Positions 51,215 through 61,344 are shown, counted from the first letter of the stretch. The stretch: 64,000 nt of DNA from Mesorhizobium sp. L-8-3 (GCF_016756615.1 NZ_AP023262.1:8309501-8373500); one strand, 5' to 3'. Notes: generated by a model from the sequence alone, not told the origin. A program made the numbers and translations.

Positions 51215-52365
51215 TGGCCGAAGTCCTGAGGAAAGCGGAGGTCGAAGAGGTGAGGGAGGTTCCGGCCCGGCCACGGCTGTCGCCGCTCAACCAGCGCCGC
51301 TGGCAGAACTTCAAGGCGAACCGGCGCGGCTACTGGTCGCTCTGGATCTTCCTCGTCCTGTTCGTGCTCTCGCTCTTCGCCGAATTCATCGCCAATGACC
51401 GCCCGATCCTGGCCTTCTACAAGGGCGAGCTGCTTTTCCCGACTGTCATCGACTATCCAGAGGAGAAGTTCGGCGGCTTCTATGCGGTGACCGACTATCG
51501 CGACCCCGTGATATCGGACGAGATCAGGGCCAATGGCTGGCTGATCTGGCCACCGATCCGCTACTCCTATCGCACCGTGAACAATGAGATCCCCGAGGCG
51601 GCCCCGGCCAAGCCGTCCTGGCTCTATCCGATCGAGAAGCGCTGCGAACGCTATCCGCTAGGCGTCGCCGACCCCAATTGCACCATCGGCAACTGGAACT
51701 GGCTGGGCACGGACGATCAGGCGCGCGACGTGCTCGCGCGCGTCATCTACGGCTTCCGCATCTCGGTGCTGTTCGGCCTCACGCTCACGCTGGCTTCGGC
51801 GATCGTGGGCGTATCGGCAGGCGCCGTGCAGGGCTATTTCGGCGGCTGGACCGACCTGCTCTTCCAGCGCTTCATCGAGATCTGGTCGTCGATCCCGGTG
51901 CTCTATCTGCTGCTGATCATCTCGGCCGTGCTGCCGCCGGGCTTCTTCATCCTGCTCGGCATCATGCTCCTGTTCTCGTGGGTCGCCTTCGTCGGCGTGG
52001 TGCGCGCCGAGTTCCTGCGCGCCCGCAACTTCGAATATGTCAACGCGGCGCGGGCGCTTGGCGTGCCCAACCGCACCATCATGTTCCGCCACCTCCTGCC
52101 CAATGCCATGGTGGCGACCCTGACCTTCCTGCCTTTCATCCTCAACGGTTCGATCACGACGCTCACTTCGCTCGACTTCCTCGGCTTCGGACTGCCGCCC
52201 GGCTCGGCCTCGCTCGGCGAACTGCTCAAGCAGGGCCAGCGCAATCTCAACGCGCCGTGGCTGGGGCTCTCGGGCTTCGTTGTGATCTCGCTGATGCTGT
52301 CGCTGTTGATCTTCGTCGGCGAGGCGACACGAGACGCCTTCGATCCCAGGAAAACGTTCAAATGA
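51214..52365 (+). CDS. yejE: Peptide ABC transporter permease YejE
   Basis: A 383-residue permease of the DppC type. The N-terminal LSPLNQRRWQNFKANRRGYWSLWIF and the large periplasmic domain (residues about 60-170, with GNWNWLGTDDQARDVLARVIYGFRISV) are characteristic of YejE. The EAA loop is FEYVNAARALGVPNRTIMFRHLLPNAM. It pairs with YejB. In the usual operon yejF follows at once; here a vapBC pair occupies the next 680 bases. Confidence 0.94.
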   Translation: MAEVLRKAEVEEVREVPARPRLSPLNQRRWQNFKANRRGYWSLWIFLVLFVLSLFAEFIANDRPILAFYKGELLFPTVIDYPEEKFGGFYAVTDYRDPVISDEIRANGWLIWPPIRYSYRTVNNEIPEAAPAKPSWLYPIEKRCERYPLGVADPNCTIGNWNWLGTDDQARDVLARVIYGFRISVLFGLTLTLASAIVGVSAGAVQGYFGGWTDLLFQRFIEIWSSIPVLYLLLIISAVLPPGFFILLGIMLLFSWVAFVGVVRAEFLRARNFEYVNAARALGVPNRTIMFRHLLPNAMVATLTFLPFILNGSITTLTSLDFLGFGLPPGSASLGELLKQGQRNLNAPWLGLSGFVVISLMLSLLIFVGEATRDAFDPRKTFK

Positions 52366-52404
52366 GTGAGTCGACATGGTATAATTTCAACGGCATTCTA
52401 CCGT
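52357..52404 (+). promoter_or_regulatory. Probable promoter and operator of vapBC
   Basis: A perfect TATAAT (52380-52385) stands 17 bases after TTCAAA (52357-52362), overlapping the end of yejE. An inverted repeat GGTATAA-N11-TTCTACC (52378-52402), matching in six of seven pairs, covers the -10. Such a site is where a VapBC complex would bind to repress its own transcription. The -35 is weak, but the combination is convincing for an independent promoter inside the operon. Confidence 0.6.
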
Positions 52405-52414
52405 GGAGGCTGCG

Positions 52415-52663
52415 ATGAGCCTGAATATCAAGAACGACGAGGTCCACCGCCTGGCAAGGGAGGTTGCGCAGCACACGGGCGAGTCTCTCACTTCGGCCGT
52501 GCTCACGTCCCTTCAGGAACGGCTGGCACGCCTCAAGAAGGACAGCGATTTCGAGTTGAGAAAGGCTAGGATAGAGGAGATCCTGCGCAGATCCGGCCCG
52601 ACGGCACCCGGCGTCACGAGCGACCACTCCGACCTTTACGATGAGTTCGGCCTGCCGAAATGA
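52415..52663 (+). CDS. vapB: VapB-family antitoxin
   Basis: An 82-residue antitoxin of the PSK/Rv0623 type starting MSLNIKNDEVHRLAREVAQHTGES. The N-terminal part is a ribbon-helix-helix-like DNA-binding and dimerisation region; the C-terminal part, with ILRRSGP and YDEFGLPK, would wrap the toxin. GGAGG lies upstream of the start. Its stop overlaps the vapC start by four bases (ATGA), as usual for such pairs. Confidence 0.9.
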   Translation: MSLNIKNDEVHRLAREVAQHTGESLTSAVLTSLQERLARLKKDSDFELRKARIEEILRRSGPTAPGVTSDHSDLYDEFGLPK

Positions 52664-53049
52664 TCGTAGACGCTTCGGCTCTGCTGGCGGTGCTTCTTGA
52701 GGAGCCAGAGAAAGACACCTTTCGCGACCGCATGCTTCTGGCCGAGGCGCTCTCCATGTCGCCTATCAATTATCTCGAAGCCTCCGTGCGCGCAGACGAC
52801 CAGCGGCACCCAGCAAAGGGAGCGGAGTTGGACAATCTGATGGGAGAGTTCGGCATAAGAATCGCAACCGTGACCGCGGAGCAGGCTCATCTTGCCCGCG
52901 AGGCCTATCAGAGATTCGGCAAGGGCAATCATCCGGCCAAGCTCAATCTGGGCGACTGCTTCGCCTATGCCCTGTCCAAGGCCCGTGGGGAGTCGTTGCT
53001 TTTCAAGGGGAATGATTTTGGCCTGACCGACGTGGAGGCTGCCCTTTGA
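52660..53049 (+). CDS. vapC: VapC-family PIN-domain toxin
   Basis: A 129-residue ribonuclease toxin. The acidic PIN residues are present: D4 (MIVDASAL), E40 (NYLEAS), D99 (NLGDCFAYA) and D119 (KGNDF). VapC proteins cleave tRNA or rRNA when the antitoxin is degraded. The toxin looks intact. Its stop codon overlaps the TTG start of yejF (TTGA), so translation of the transporter ATPase may depend on ribosomes finishing vapC. Confidence 0.92.
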   Translation: MIVDASALLAVLLEEPEKDTFRDRMLLAEALSMSPINYLEASVRADDQRHPAKGAELDNLMGEFGIRIATVTAEQAHLAREAYQRFGKGNHPAKLNLGDCFAYALSKARGESLLFKGNDFGLTDVEAAL

Positions 53050-54674
53050 ACTCTCCGCTGCTTTCCGTGCGAGATCTCTCGGTCGCCTTCGATCAGGGTG
53101 GCAACACGACCACCGCCGTCGACCATATCTCCTTCGACATCGCCAAGGGCGAGACTGTGGCGCTCGTCGGCGAATCCGGTTCCGGAAAATCGGTCTCCGC
53201 GCTTTCCGTGCTGAAGCTGCTTCCTTACCCGCCGGCCAGCCATCCTTCCGGACAGATCCTCTTCCAGGGCAAGGACCTCCTGGCAAAGGGCGAGAAGGAA
53301 CTGCGGCGCGTGCGCGGCAACAAGATCACCATGATCTTCCAGGAGCCGATGACGTCGCTCAACCCGCTGCACACGATCGAACGACAGATCGGCGAGATCC
53401 TGTCGATCCACCAGGGCCTGAACGATAGGCAGGCGCGTGCACGCACGCTCGAACTGCTGCAGGAAGTCGGCATCCGCGACCCGCAGAAGCGCCTCGACGC
53501 CTATCCGCACCAGCTTTCGGGCGGCCAGCGCCAGCGCGTCATGATCGCCATGGCGCTGGCCAACGAGCCCGAATTGCTGATCGCGGACGAGCCCACCACC
53601 GCGCTCGACGTGACGGTGCAGGCACAGATCCTGGAACTGCTCGCCAGACTGAAAGCCAAGAACGGCATGTCGATGCTGTTCATCACCCACGACCTCGGCA
53701 TCGTGCGCAAGATCGCGGATCGCGTGTGTGTGATGACGCGCGGCAAGATCGTCGAGAGCGGGCCGACCAGCGATATCTTCGCCCAGCCGAAGCACGACTA
53801 CACCAAACATCTGCTCGCCGCCGAGCCCAAGGGCCGGCCGCCGGCCGCCGACGCGACGGCGGAGACCGTGATGACGGGCGACAAGATCAAGGTCTGGTTC
53901 CCGATCAAGCAGGGCTTCTTCCGCCGGACCGTCGACCATGTGAAGGCGGTGGACGGCATCGACGTGACGGTGCGGGCCGGCCAGACGCTGGGCGTGGTTG
54001 GCGAGTCCGGTTCCGGCAAGACGACGCTGGGCCTGGCGCTTTGCCGCATGATCTCGTCCGAGGGCAGGATCCACTTCAACGGACAAGACATCGACGCTTT
54101 GTCCTTCAACGCGATGCGCCCGCTGCGCCGCGAGTTGCAGATCGTGTTCCAGGACCCGTTCGGCTCGCTCAGTCCGCGCATGTCGGTCAGCGAGATCATC
54201 CAGGAGGGGCTGGCGATCCACGAGCCGAAACTCACGGTCGACCAGCGCGAGGGACGCGTGATCGACGTTCTGGAAGAAGTTGGGCTCGATCCGGACACCC
54301 GCCACCGCTATCCGCACGAATTCTCCGGCGGCCAGCGCCAGCGCATCGCGATCGCCCGCGCCATGGTATTGAAGCCGCGCTTCGTGATGCTCGACGAGCC
54401 GACCTCGGCGCTCGACATGAGCGTGCAGGCCCAGGTCGTCGACCTCCTGCGCGACCTCCAGGCCAAGCACGACCTCGCCTATCTGTTCATCAGCCACGAC
54501 CTGAAGGTGATCCGGGCGCTCGCCAACGATGTCATCGTGATGCGCAATGGCAAGATCGTCGAACACGGGCCGTCGATGCAGATTTTCGAGCGCCCCCAGA
54601 CGGAATATACGCGTGCGCTGATCTCGGCCGCGTTCCGGATCGAAACCGCGCCCGAGGGCGCGGTCAGCCAGTAA
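53046..54674 (+). CDS. yejF: Peptide ABC transporter ATP-binding protein YejF
   Basis: A 542-residue protein with two complete ATPase domains. The first has GESGSGKS, LSGGQRQRVMIAMAL and LIADEPTTALD; the second has GESGSGKTT, FSGGQRQRIAIARAM and VMLDEPTSALD. A single fused ATPase energising YejBE is the rule for this transporter. The start is a TTG at 53046 inside the vapC stop codon. The yej operon ends here, followed by a palindromic repeat. Confidence 0.94.
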   Translation: MNSPLLSVRDLSVAFDQGGNTTTAVDHISFDIAKGETVALVGESGSGKSVSALSVLKLLPYPPASHPSGQILFQGKDLLAKGEKELRRVRGNKITMIFQEPMTSLNPLHTIERQIGEILSIHQGLNDRQARARTLELLQEVGIRDPQKRLDAYPHQLSGGQRQRVMIAMALANEPELLIADEPTTALDVTVQAQILELLARLKAKNGMSMLFITHDLGIVRKIADRVCVMTRGKIVESGPTSDIFAQPKHDYTKHLLAAEPKGRPPAADATAETVMTGDKIKVWFPIKQGFFRRTVDHVKAVDGIDVTVRAGQTLGVVGESGSGKTTLGLALCRMISSEGRIHFNGQDIDALSFNAMRPLRRELQIVFQDPFGSLSPRMSVSEIIQEGLAIHEPKLTVDQREGRVIDVLEEVGLDPDTRHRYPHEFSGGQRQRIAIARAMVLKPRFVMLDEPTSALDMSVQAQVVDLLRDLQAKHDLAYLFISHDLKVIRALANDVIVMRNGKIVEHGPSMQIFERPQTEYTRALISAAFRIETAPEGAVSQ

Positions 54675-54679
54675 ACTAA

Positions 54680-54727
54680 AGCATCGGACCCGAAAGTGGT
54701 TACCGGTTTCGGGACAGATCCGATGCT
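54680..54727. repeat. Palindromic repeat after yejF
   Basis: AGCATCGGA (54680-54688) pairs with TCCGATGCT (54719-54727); an inner pair CCCGAAA / TTTCGGG extends the stem. This is a common rhizobial intergenic palindrome. Its position after the last operon gene suggests a role as 3' end stabiliser or terminator. Confidence 0.75.
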
Positions 54728-54748
54728 GAAATCCAAGTGAGAAGAGAA

Positions 54749-55699
54749 ATGTCGGGCCAACCCACCAGCCGCGTCCTGCTGTCGGTCACAGGCATCAACC
54801 CGCGCCGCTGGCACCAACTCCTGTCGGCCCGCCGGGAGGTCGTGCTTGAGCCGGACGGCGAGGCGGATCCCTCGATCACCTATGCGGTCGTCTGGAAGCA
54901 GCGTCCCAATGTCCTGTCGAAGCTGCCCAATCTCAAGGCGATCTTCTCCGTCGGCGCCGGTGTCGACCACGTGTTCCACGACCCCGGCCTGCCCGATGTC
55001 CCGATCGTGCGGGTCGTCGCCGACAATCTGACCCAGTACATGACCGAATATGTGGTCTGGAGGGTGATGGACCACCATCGCCAGGGCGCCCTGTACCGTA
55101 GCCAGCAGGCCCGCAAGGTCTGGCATGAGCCGCCGCAGCGGCCGGCCGGCGACATTTCCGTCGGCATCATGGGGCTCGGCACGTTGGGGCGCGCTTCCGC
55201 CACGGCACTGCTGTCGCTCGGCTTCCGCGTCAACGGCTGGAGCCGCACCGACCGCCCGATGGACGGTGTGTCCACCTATCACGGCGAGGCGGGACTCGTC
55301 CCGTTCCTCAATTCGACCGACATCCTCGTCGTGCTCCTGCCGCTGACGGCGGCGACCGAGGGCATGATCGACTACGATCTCCTGGGGCAGCTACGCCGCC
55401 GCAACGGGCTGGGCGGGGCCGTGCTGATCAATGCCGGACGCGGCCGCCTGCAGCGCGACGCGGACATATTGCGCGCTCTCGACGACGGCACGCTGAAAGA
55501 AGCGAGCCTTGACGTGTTCGAAACCGAACCACTGCCGGAGACAAGCGGGCTTTGGTCGCATCCCAAGGTGTTCATCACGCCGCATGCCGCAGCGACATCC
55601 GACCCCGATCATCTCGTCGGCCCGATGCTCGACCAGATGGACGCATTCGAGCGCGGCGAGCCGCTGCGGGATCTGGTGGACAGGGAAGCGGGTTATTGA
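54749..55699 (+). CDS. 2-hydroxyacid dehydrogenase, GhrA-like (glyoxylate/hydroxypyruvate reductase)
   Basis: A 316-residue NAD(P)-dependent reductase. The NAD-binding motif is VGIMGLGTLGRASATALLSLGF. Catalytic residues are seen as the arginine in LINAGRGRLQ, the glutamate in DVFETEPLPE and the histidine in FITPHAAATSDP. The N-terminal VGAGVDHVF segment is typical of the GhrA branch, which reduces glyoxylate and hydroxypyruvate. The start MSGQPTSRVLL has GAGAAGAG upstream. It is apparently monocistronic between two palindromic repeats. Confidence 0.87.
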   Translation: MSGQPTSRVLLSVTGINPRRWHQLLSARREVVLEPDGEADPSITYAVVWKQRPNVLSKLPNLKAIFSVGAGVDHVFHDPGLPDVPIVRVVADNLTQYMTEYVVWRVMDHHRQGALYRSQQARKVWHEPPQRPAGDISVGIMGLGTLGRASATALLSLGFRVNGWSRTDRPMDGVSTYHGEAGLVPFLNSTDILVVLLPLTAATEGMIDYDLLGQLRRRNGLGGAVLINAGRGRLQRDADILRALDDGTLKEASLDVFETEPLPETSGLWSHPKVFITPHAAATSDPDHLVGPMLDQMDAFERGEPLRDLVDREAGY

Positions 55700-55764
55700 G
55701 CGGATCGGTGCTGGCGAGGGCGCCGATCTGCCTTTCGGTGTCCAATTGTCTGTCGCGCCAAGCA

Positions 55765-55980
55765 ACCCCTCATCCGACCGCGCGGAGCCTGTCCTCGGGC
55801 TTGCCGGAGGCAAGACCCGTGGGCGCGGCCACCTTCTCCCACAAGGGGAGAAGGCCGGAGCCCGGCATTGCCGCCTCTGCAAATCACCAACGCTCGCGAC
55901 TGGCGGAAGCGTTGCGGCAGGCGTTGCCTTCTCCCCTTGTGGGAGAAGGTGGCCTCGCGCAGCGAGGTCGGATGAGGGGT
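55765..55980. repeat. Composite palindromic repeat block
   Basis: The outer arms ACCCCTCATCCGACC (55765-55779) and GGTCGGATGAGGGGT (55966-55980) are exact complements. Inner arms contain CCTTCTCCCACAAGG on the left and CCTTGTGGGAGAAGG on the right. Between them lies unrelated sequence. This is a dispersed rhizobial repeat of about 216 bases. The 398-base gap between the GhrA-like and RutB-like genes contains nothing else recognised. Confidence 0.85.
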
Positions 55981-56097
55981 AATCCAGCGAGACGCATACC
56001 GCGCGAGCGCGTAGCAGGTTGCCTTGATGCAATTATCGTCGGGATCTTCTCGCCGGTTTGAAGGCGGCCATCGACCAATCAAAGCGCAGCCACAGCC

Positions 56098-56766
56098 CTA
56101 TCCAAGCGCCTTCAACACATCGGCCGACGTCGTGACCCAGCCCAGCGCGTGCTCGAAGTTCCACAGCGTCGCCTGGCGGTTGAAGTCTGGGCCCGACTGG
56201 TTCATCGCATCCTCGACCAGGATCGGCCAGAAGTCGCGGAAATAGGCTTCGCGGGCTGTGCTCTCCACGCAGATGTTGGTGGCGATTCCTGTGAACAGCA
56301 GATGGCGGATGCCGCGGCTGTTGAGATGGTCTTCAAGTCCGGTCCGGGCAAAGCCGCTGTAGCGCGCCTTGCGGATGACCGCATCGCCCGGCTCGGGAGC
56401 CAGTTCCGGAACGATCTGCCAGTCCCACGTGTCCTCTATGAGCAGCCGGCCGGCCAGTTCGGGCCGGTTGCGCATCATGACCAGCGCCAGTTCCTTGTGA
56501 TAGACCGGCAGCGACGGGTCGCCGGCATCGCTGAGATCGGACTTGAACCCCATTTGCAGGTAGATCACCTCGATGCCGGCCTTGCGGCATGCTGCAAGCA
56601 GCCGCTGGTTGGCGTCGATGGCCGGCGCGGCGCCCGAAATGTCGATACCGGCAAGGTCGAACATGCCGCCCCTGGAGGCAAAGGCGTTCTGCATGTCCAC
56701 CACGATCACGGCCATGCTGCGCGGCTCGATCGAAATCGGTTCCGGCCTGGTCGACAAGGTAATCAT
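56098..56766 (-). CDS. RutB-like cysteine hydrolase (ureidoacrylate amidohydrolase)
   Basis: A 222-residue isochorismatase-fold hydrolase. The triad is visible: aspartate in AVIVVDMQNAF, lysine in VIRKARYSGF and cysteine in FTGIATNICVEST. Sequence features along the whole length (DLAGIDIS, WDWQIVPELAPEPGDAVI, RSGIRHLLFTGIATN-like) match E. coli RutB, which cleaves ureidoacrylate in pyrimidine breakdown. No other rut gene is near, so it may act on a related carbamoyl or amide compound. The start at 56766 has GGAGG six bases upstream. Confidence 0.78.
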   Translation of the reverse strand: MITLSTRPEPISIEPRSMAVIVVDMQNAFASRGGMFDLAGIDISGAAPAIDANQRLLAACRKAGIEVIYLQMGFKSDLSDAGDPSLPVYHKELALVMMRNRPELAGRLLIEDTWDWQIVPELAPEPGDAVIRKARYSGFARTGLEDHLNSRGIRHLLFTGIATNICVESTAREAYFRDFWPILVEDAMNQSGPDFNRQATLWNFEHALGWVTTSADVLKALG

Positions 56767-56874
56767 GAGCATCCTCCAAATCCTCGCGGCAGCCCTATCG
56801 CATGATCCCGAAAATCGGGATCGGGTTCGGCAGGCGCCATGCGTCGTTTCAGGCCCGGTCGGACGCTCGGCGCC

Positions 56875-58464
56875 CTACGCCGCTTCCCTGACCTGATAGT
56901 CCTTGACTGCGGCGAAGCTGATCGCCTTCCAGCGCTCGGCCTCGTAATTCAGACCGAATTCATGCGGCGCCAGGAACACCGGGTCTCCATCGAGGTCGCG
57001 GGCGATGTCGCCGCGATGCGTATCTAGGAAGCGCTGCAGTTCGGACCGTTCGGCGGCAGAAATCCACCGGCAGACCGAGAAGCGCGCCATCTCGAAATCG
57101 ACCGGCAGGCCGTATTCGACCGAAAGCCGCTCCCTGAGGACGTCGAGTTGCAGGGCGCCGACCACGCCGACGATCGCCGGCGAGCCGTCCTCTGGCGAGA
57201 AGAGCTGCACCACGCCCTCCTCGGCCATCTGCTGCAGGGCTTCCTTGAGCTTCTTGGCCTTCATGGCGTCGCCCAGGCGCACGCGGCGCAGGATCTCTGG
57301 CGCGAAATTCGGCACGCCCCGGAATAGCAGTCCCTCGCCCTCGGTCAGCGTATCGCCGATGCGCAACGTGCCGTGGTTCGGGATACCGACGACGTCCCCG
57401 GCATAGGCCTCGTCGGCGGTGATGCGCGAGCGGGCGAAAAAGAACTGCGGCGCCGAAAGGCTCATGGGCTTGCCCGTGCGCACCAGCTTCGCCTTCATGC
57501 CGCGCTCGAGCTTGCCCGAGCAGACCCGCACGAAGGCGATGCGGTCGCGATGGTTCGGATCCATATTGGCCTGGATCTTGAAGACGAAGGCGCTCATGCC
57601 TGATTCCGTCGCCTCGACCGTGCGGCTGTCGGCTTCCTGGGCGCGCGGCGCCGGGCCGAACTCACCCAGCGCCTCGATCAGGTCGCGCACGCCGTAATTG
57701 CGCAGCGCCGAGCCGAAATAGACCGGAGTCATATGACCCTCGCGGAAGGCGTCGCGATCGAAGGGACGGCAGGCCTCGCGCGCCAGTTCCAGTTCCTCGA
57801 TGAATGCCTCGCGCTCGTTGTCGGGCAGCAGGCCGGCGACGCGGTTGGAATCGGGCCCGTGGACCGGGAGACGTTCCTCCTGCTCGTCGCTCTGGCGCAC
57901 CGCATTCTGGGCGAGATGATAGGTTCCGGAGAAGGTCTTGCCGCGGCCGATCGGCCAGGTCACCGGCGCGGTGTCGAGCGCCAGCTTGGCCTCGATCTCG
58001 TCGAGTATCTCGAACGGATCACGGCTCTCCCGGTCCATCTTGTTGACGAAGGTGACGATGGGGATGTCGCGCAGGCGGCACACCTCGAACAGCTTCAGCG
58101 TGCGCGGTTCGATACCCTTGGCAGCATCGATGACCATGACGGCGGAATCGACCGCCGACAAGGTGCGATAGGTGTCGTCGGCGAAGTCCTCGTGACCGGG
58201 CGTATCGAGCAGGTTGAAGACATGGTCGCCATATTCGAAGGTCATCACAGAGGTGACCACCGAAATACCGCGCTCGCGCTCGATCTTCATCCAGTCGGAG
58301 CGCGTCTGGATCCTGTCCTTCTTCGCCTTCACCTCGCCGGCGAGCTGAATGGCGCCGCCGAACAGAAGCAGCTTCTCGGTCAGCGTGGTCTTGCCGGCGT
58401 CCGGGTGCGCGATAATCGCAAAGGTGCGGCGGCGCGCGACCGCCTTTTTGATGTCTTCAGCCAA
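56875..58464 (-). CDS. prfC: Peptide chain release factor 3
   Basis: A 529-residue GTPase that recycles RF1 and RF2 after termination. GTPase motifs are AHPDAGKTTLTE, DTPGHEDFADDT and VTFVNKMDRE. The RF3-specific middle region (MSAFVFKIQANMDPNHRDRIAF) and C-terminal ALQLDVLRERLSVEYGLPVDFE are present. The frame is open further upstream, but a TTG at 58464 with AGGA eight bases before it gives the same length as E. coli RF3. No ATG suits this position. Confidence 0.94.
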   Translation of the reverse strand: MAEDIKKAVARRRTFAIIAHPDAGKTTLTEKLLLFGGAIQLAGEVKAKKDRIQTRSDWMKIERERGISVVTSVMTFEYGDHVFNLLDTPGHEDFADDTYRTLSAVDSAVMVIDAAKGIEPRTLKLFEVCRLRDIPIVTFVNKMDRESRDPFEILDEIEAKLALDTAPVTWPIGRGKTFSGTYHLAQNAVRQSDEQEERLPVHGPDSNRVAGLLPDNEREAFIEELELAREACRPFDRDAFREGHMTPVYFGSALRNYGVRDLIEALGEFGPAPRAQEADSRTVEATESGMSAFVFKIQANMDPNHRDRIAFVRVCSGKLERGMKAKLVRTGKPMSLSAPQFFFARSRITADEAYAGDVVGIPNHGTLRIGDTLTEGEGLLFRGVPNFAPEILRRVRLGDAMKAKKLKEALQQMAEEGVVQLFSPEDGSPAIVGVVGALQLDVLRERLSVEYGLPVDFEMARFSVCRWISAAERSELQRFLDTHRGDIARDLDGDPVFLAPHEFGLNYEAERWKAISFAAVKDYQVREAA

Positions 58465-58694
58465 AGCGGAAATTCCTGTCGTGCGGCGGAGAACTGCCTG
58501 CTTCCCGGATCGGCGGTAGAGACCCCGACCGAACCGCGCAAGGGAGCAAAAAGCAGACTGTTCCCGGTGCCATCCTGTCGGCGGCGCTTCTAACAGGAGC
58601 AAGCGCGCCTGTCGAATGTTAAGTAGGCCGACTGGGCCGCCAGAGCCAGCTTCGCGTCCGGCGCGAAAGGCCTGATCGACGGGCCGTCCCTCGA

Positions 58695-58786
58695 GGATGC
58701 CTGCGCCTCCACGGAGCCTCGATCGCCGGCGCGGCCATCCGGGCCGCCTGGCCTCGCGCCAACCGGCGCAGGCCAGTAGTCGCGTG
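58695..58786. repeat. GC-rich dispersed repeat (copy B)
   Basis: Similar over about 95 bases to 23844-23939, with shared blocks GGATGC, CTCCACGG-type, GCCGGCGC, CCGGGCCGCCTGG and TCGCGTG. The hairpin at the left end is less regular than in copy A. It lies in the 355-base gap between prfC and the RidA-like gene, at the latter's 3' end. The rest of the gap is the prfC leader, in which I see no other feature. Confidence 0.6.
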
Positions 58787-58819
58787 ATCCAACGGTTGAT
58801 CTGATCGATCGACCGTTGG

Positions 58820-59314
58820 CTAGCCGTTCACCGAGATCACGGCCTCGATTTCCACCGTGATGTTGCCCGGCAGAGAGGCCAGGCCGACGGCCGAGCGAGC
58901 GTGACGCCCGGCGTCGCCGAAGACGGAAATGAACAGGTCCGAGCAACCGTTGATGACCTGCGGATGGTCCTCGAACTCGGGCGCCCCGTTGACCATGCCG
59001 AACAGCTTCACGATGCGCCTGACCCGTGCAAGATCGCCGACTGCGGCCTGCATGACGGAAATCAGATTGATGCCGGTGAGCCATGCATGCCCATAGGCTT
59101 GGGCGACCGTCACCGTGCCTCCGACCTTGCCCCTGTGCACGCGTCCGTCGGCCTCCTGTGGCCCCTGCCCCGAAAGGAAGAGAAGATCCCCTTCCTGCAC
59201 ATGGGTAAGGAAGTTGGCGACGGGTTTCGGCGGAGGCGGCAGCAGAATGCCGAGTTCCGCCAGCCTCTCCTGCGGTGACCGCGAGCGCTGCGCGTTGCGT
59301 TCGGTCATGTCCAT
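58820..59314 (-). CDS. RidA/YjgF family protein, second in window
   Basis: A 164-residue RidA-family protein starting MDMTERNAQRSRSPQERLAELGI, with GGAG six bases upstream. It belongs to the longer branch with an N-terminal extension (LPPPPKPVANFLTHVQEGDLLFLSGQGPQ) and a typical GNITVEIEAVISVN end. This branch lacks the short RidA start. It has no strong similarity to the RidA protein at 10207-10605. It lies just downstream of the dipeptide-type transporter operon on the same strand, 79 bases after it. Confidence 0.87.
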   Translation of the reverse strand: MDMTERNAQRSRSPQERLAELGILLPPPPKPVANFLTHVQEGDLLFLSGQGPQEADGRVHRGKVGGTVTVAQAYGHAWLTGINLISVMQAAVGDLARVRRIVKLFGMVNGAPEFEDHPQVINGCSDLFISVFGDAGRHARSAVGLASLPGNITVEIEAVISVNG

Positions 59315-59392
59315 CTGTCGCTCCGTCCTTGTGTTTCTTCGGGCGCCCACGGTCGCGGCAAACGAGCGTGCAGGCTATGGTCCTGATGGCGC

Positions 59393-60354
59393 CTATTCGA
59401 CATTGTGGCAGGCCGCTTCCGCGCCCGATCCGACTACCCGCAGCTGTGGCCGCTCCACGCGGCACCTCTCGGTGGCGAGAGGGCACCTCGGGTGGAAGCG
59501 GCAGCCGGAAGGCGGGTCGAGGGGGCTCGGCACTTCGCCGCGCGGTATCCTGGCCCTTTGATGCCGACGAGCGGGATCGGGCCGCGGCACCGCGTCCATG
59601 AGCGCGCGCGTATAGGGATGGCGCGGGCTTGCGAACAAGGCCCGCGTTTGCCCGATCTCGACGATCCTTCCCAGATACATCACCGCGACCCTGTCGCTGA
59701 TGTGCTGGACGATGCCGAGATCGTGCGCGATGAAGAGATAGGCGAGACCGAGCTCGCGCTGGATGTCGGACATCAGGTTCACGACCTGGGCCTGGATCGA
59801 GACATCGAGGGCCGAAACCGGCTCGTCGGCAATGATCAGCGGCGGGTTCAAGGCGAGCGCCCGCGCAATAGCCAATCGCTGCCGCTGCCCGCCGGAGAAT
59901 TTGGAAGGTACATTGCGCAACTGGTCGGCGCGCAGCCCGACCCGTTCGAAGAGCTCGGCAACGCGCGCACGGCGCGCGCCCGCGTCGTAGCCGCCATGCA
60001 CGATCAACGGCTCCGCCACGATGTCCTCTGCGCGCTGGCGCGGGTCGAGCGAACCGTAGGGATCCTGGAAGATCATCTGCAGGCGGCGGCGAAGCGGCCG
60101 CATGGCGCCATAGGAGGCATGGGTGATGTCGGTGCCTTCGAGCAGGATCCGGCCCGCGCTTGGCTCCAGCAGCCTGACGATCATCTTGCCGACCGTCGAT
60201 TTGCCACAGCCGGATTCGCCGACAAGTCCCAGCGTCTCGCCGCGGGCGATCGCGAAGGACACGCCGTCGACCGCGTGGACCGTCGCCGGCTCACCGCCAA
60301 TGCCGCCGCTCACGGTGAACGTCTTGGCCAGGTCGCGGACATCGAGCAAGGGGC

Positions 60355-60358
<4 letters not shown>
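59393..60358 (-). CDS. Dipeptide/oligopeptide ABC transporter ATP-binding protein, DppF type
   Basis: A 321-residue ATPase: GLVGESGCGKST, the Q-loop QMIFQDPYGSLDPRQ, signature FSGGQRQRLAIARAL, Walker B LIIADEPVSALD. The C-terminal oligopeptide-transporter domain CRFHPRCPLATERC carries the cysteines that in DppD/DppF proteins can bind an iron-sulfur cluster. Its start overlaps the stop of the DppD-type gene by four bases. It is the last gene of the transporter operon. Confidence 0.92.
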
Positions 60359-61340
<982 letters not shown>

Positions 61341-61344
<4 letters not shown>

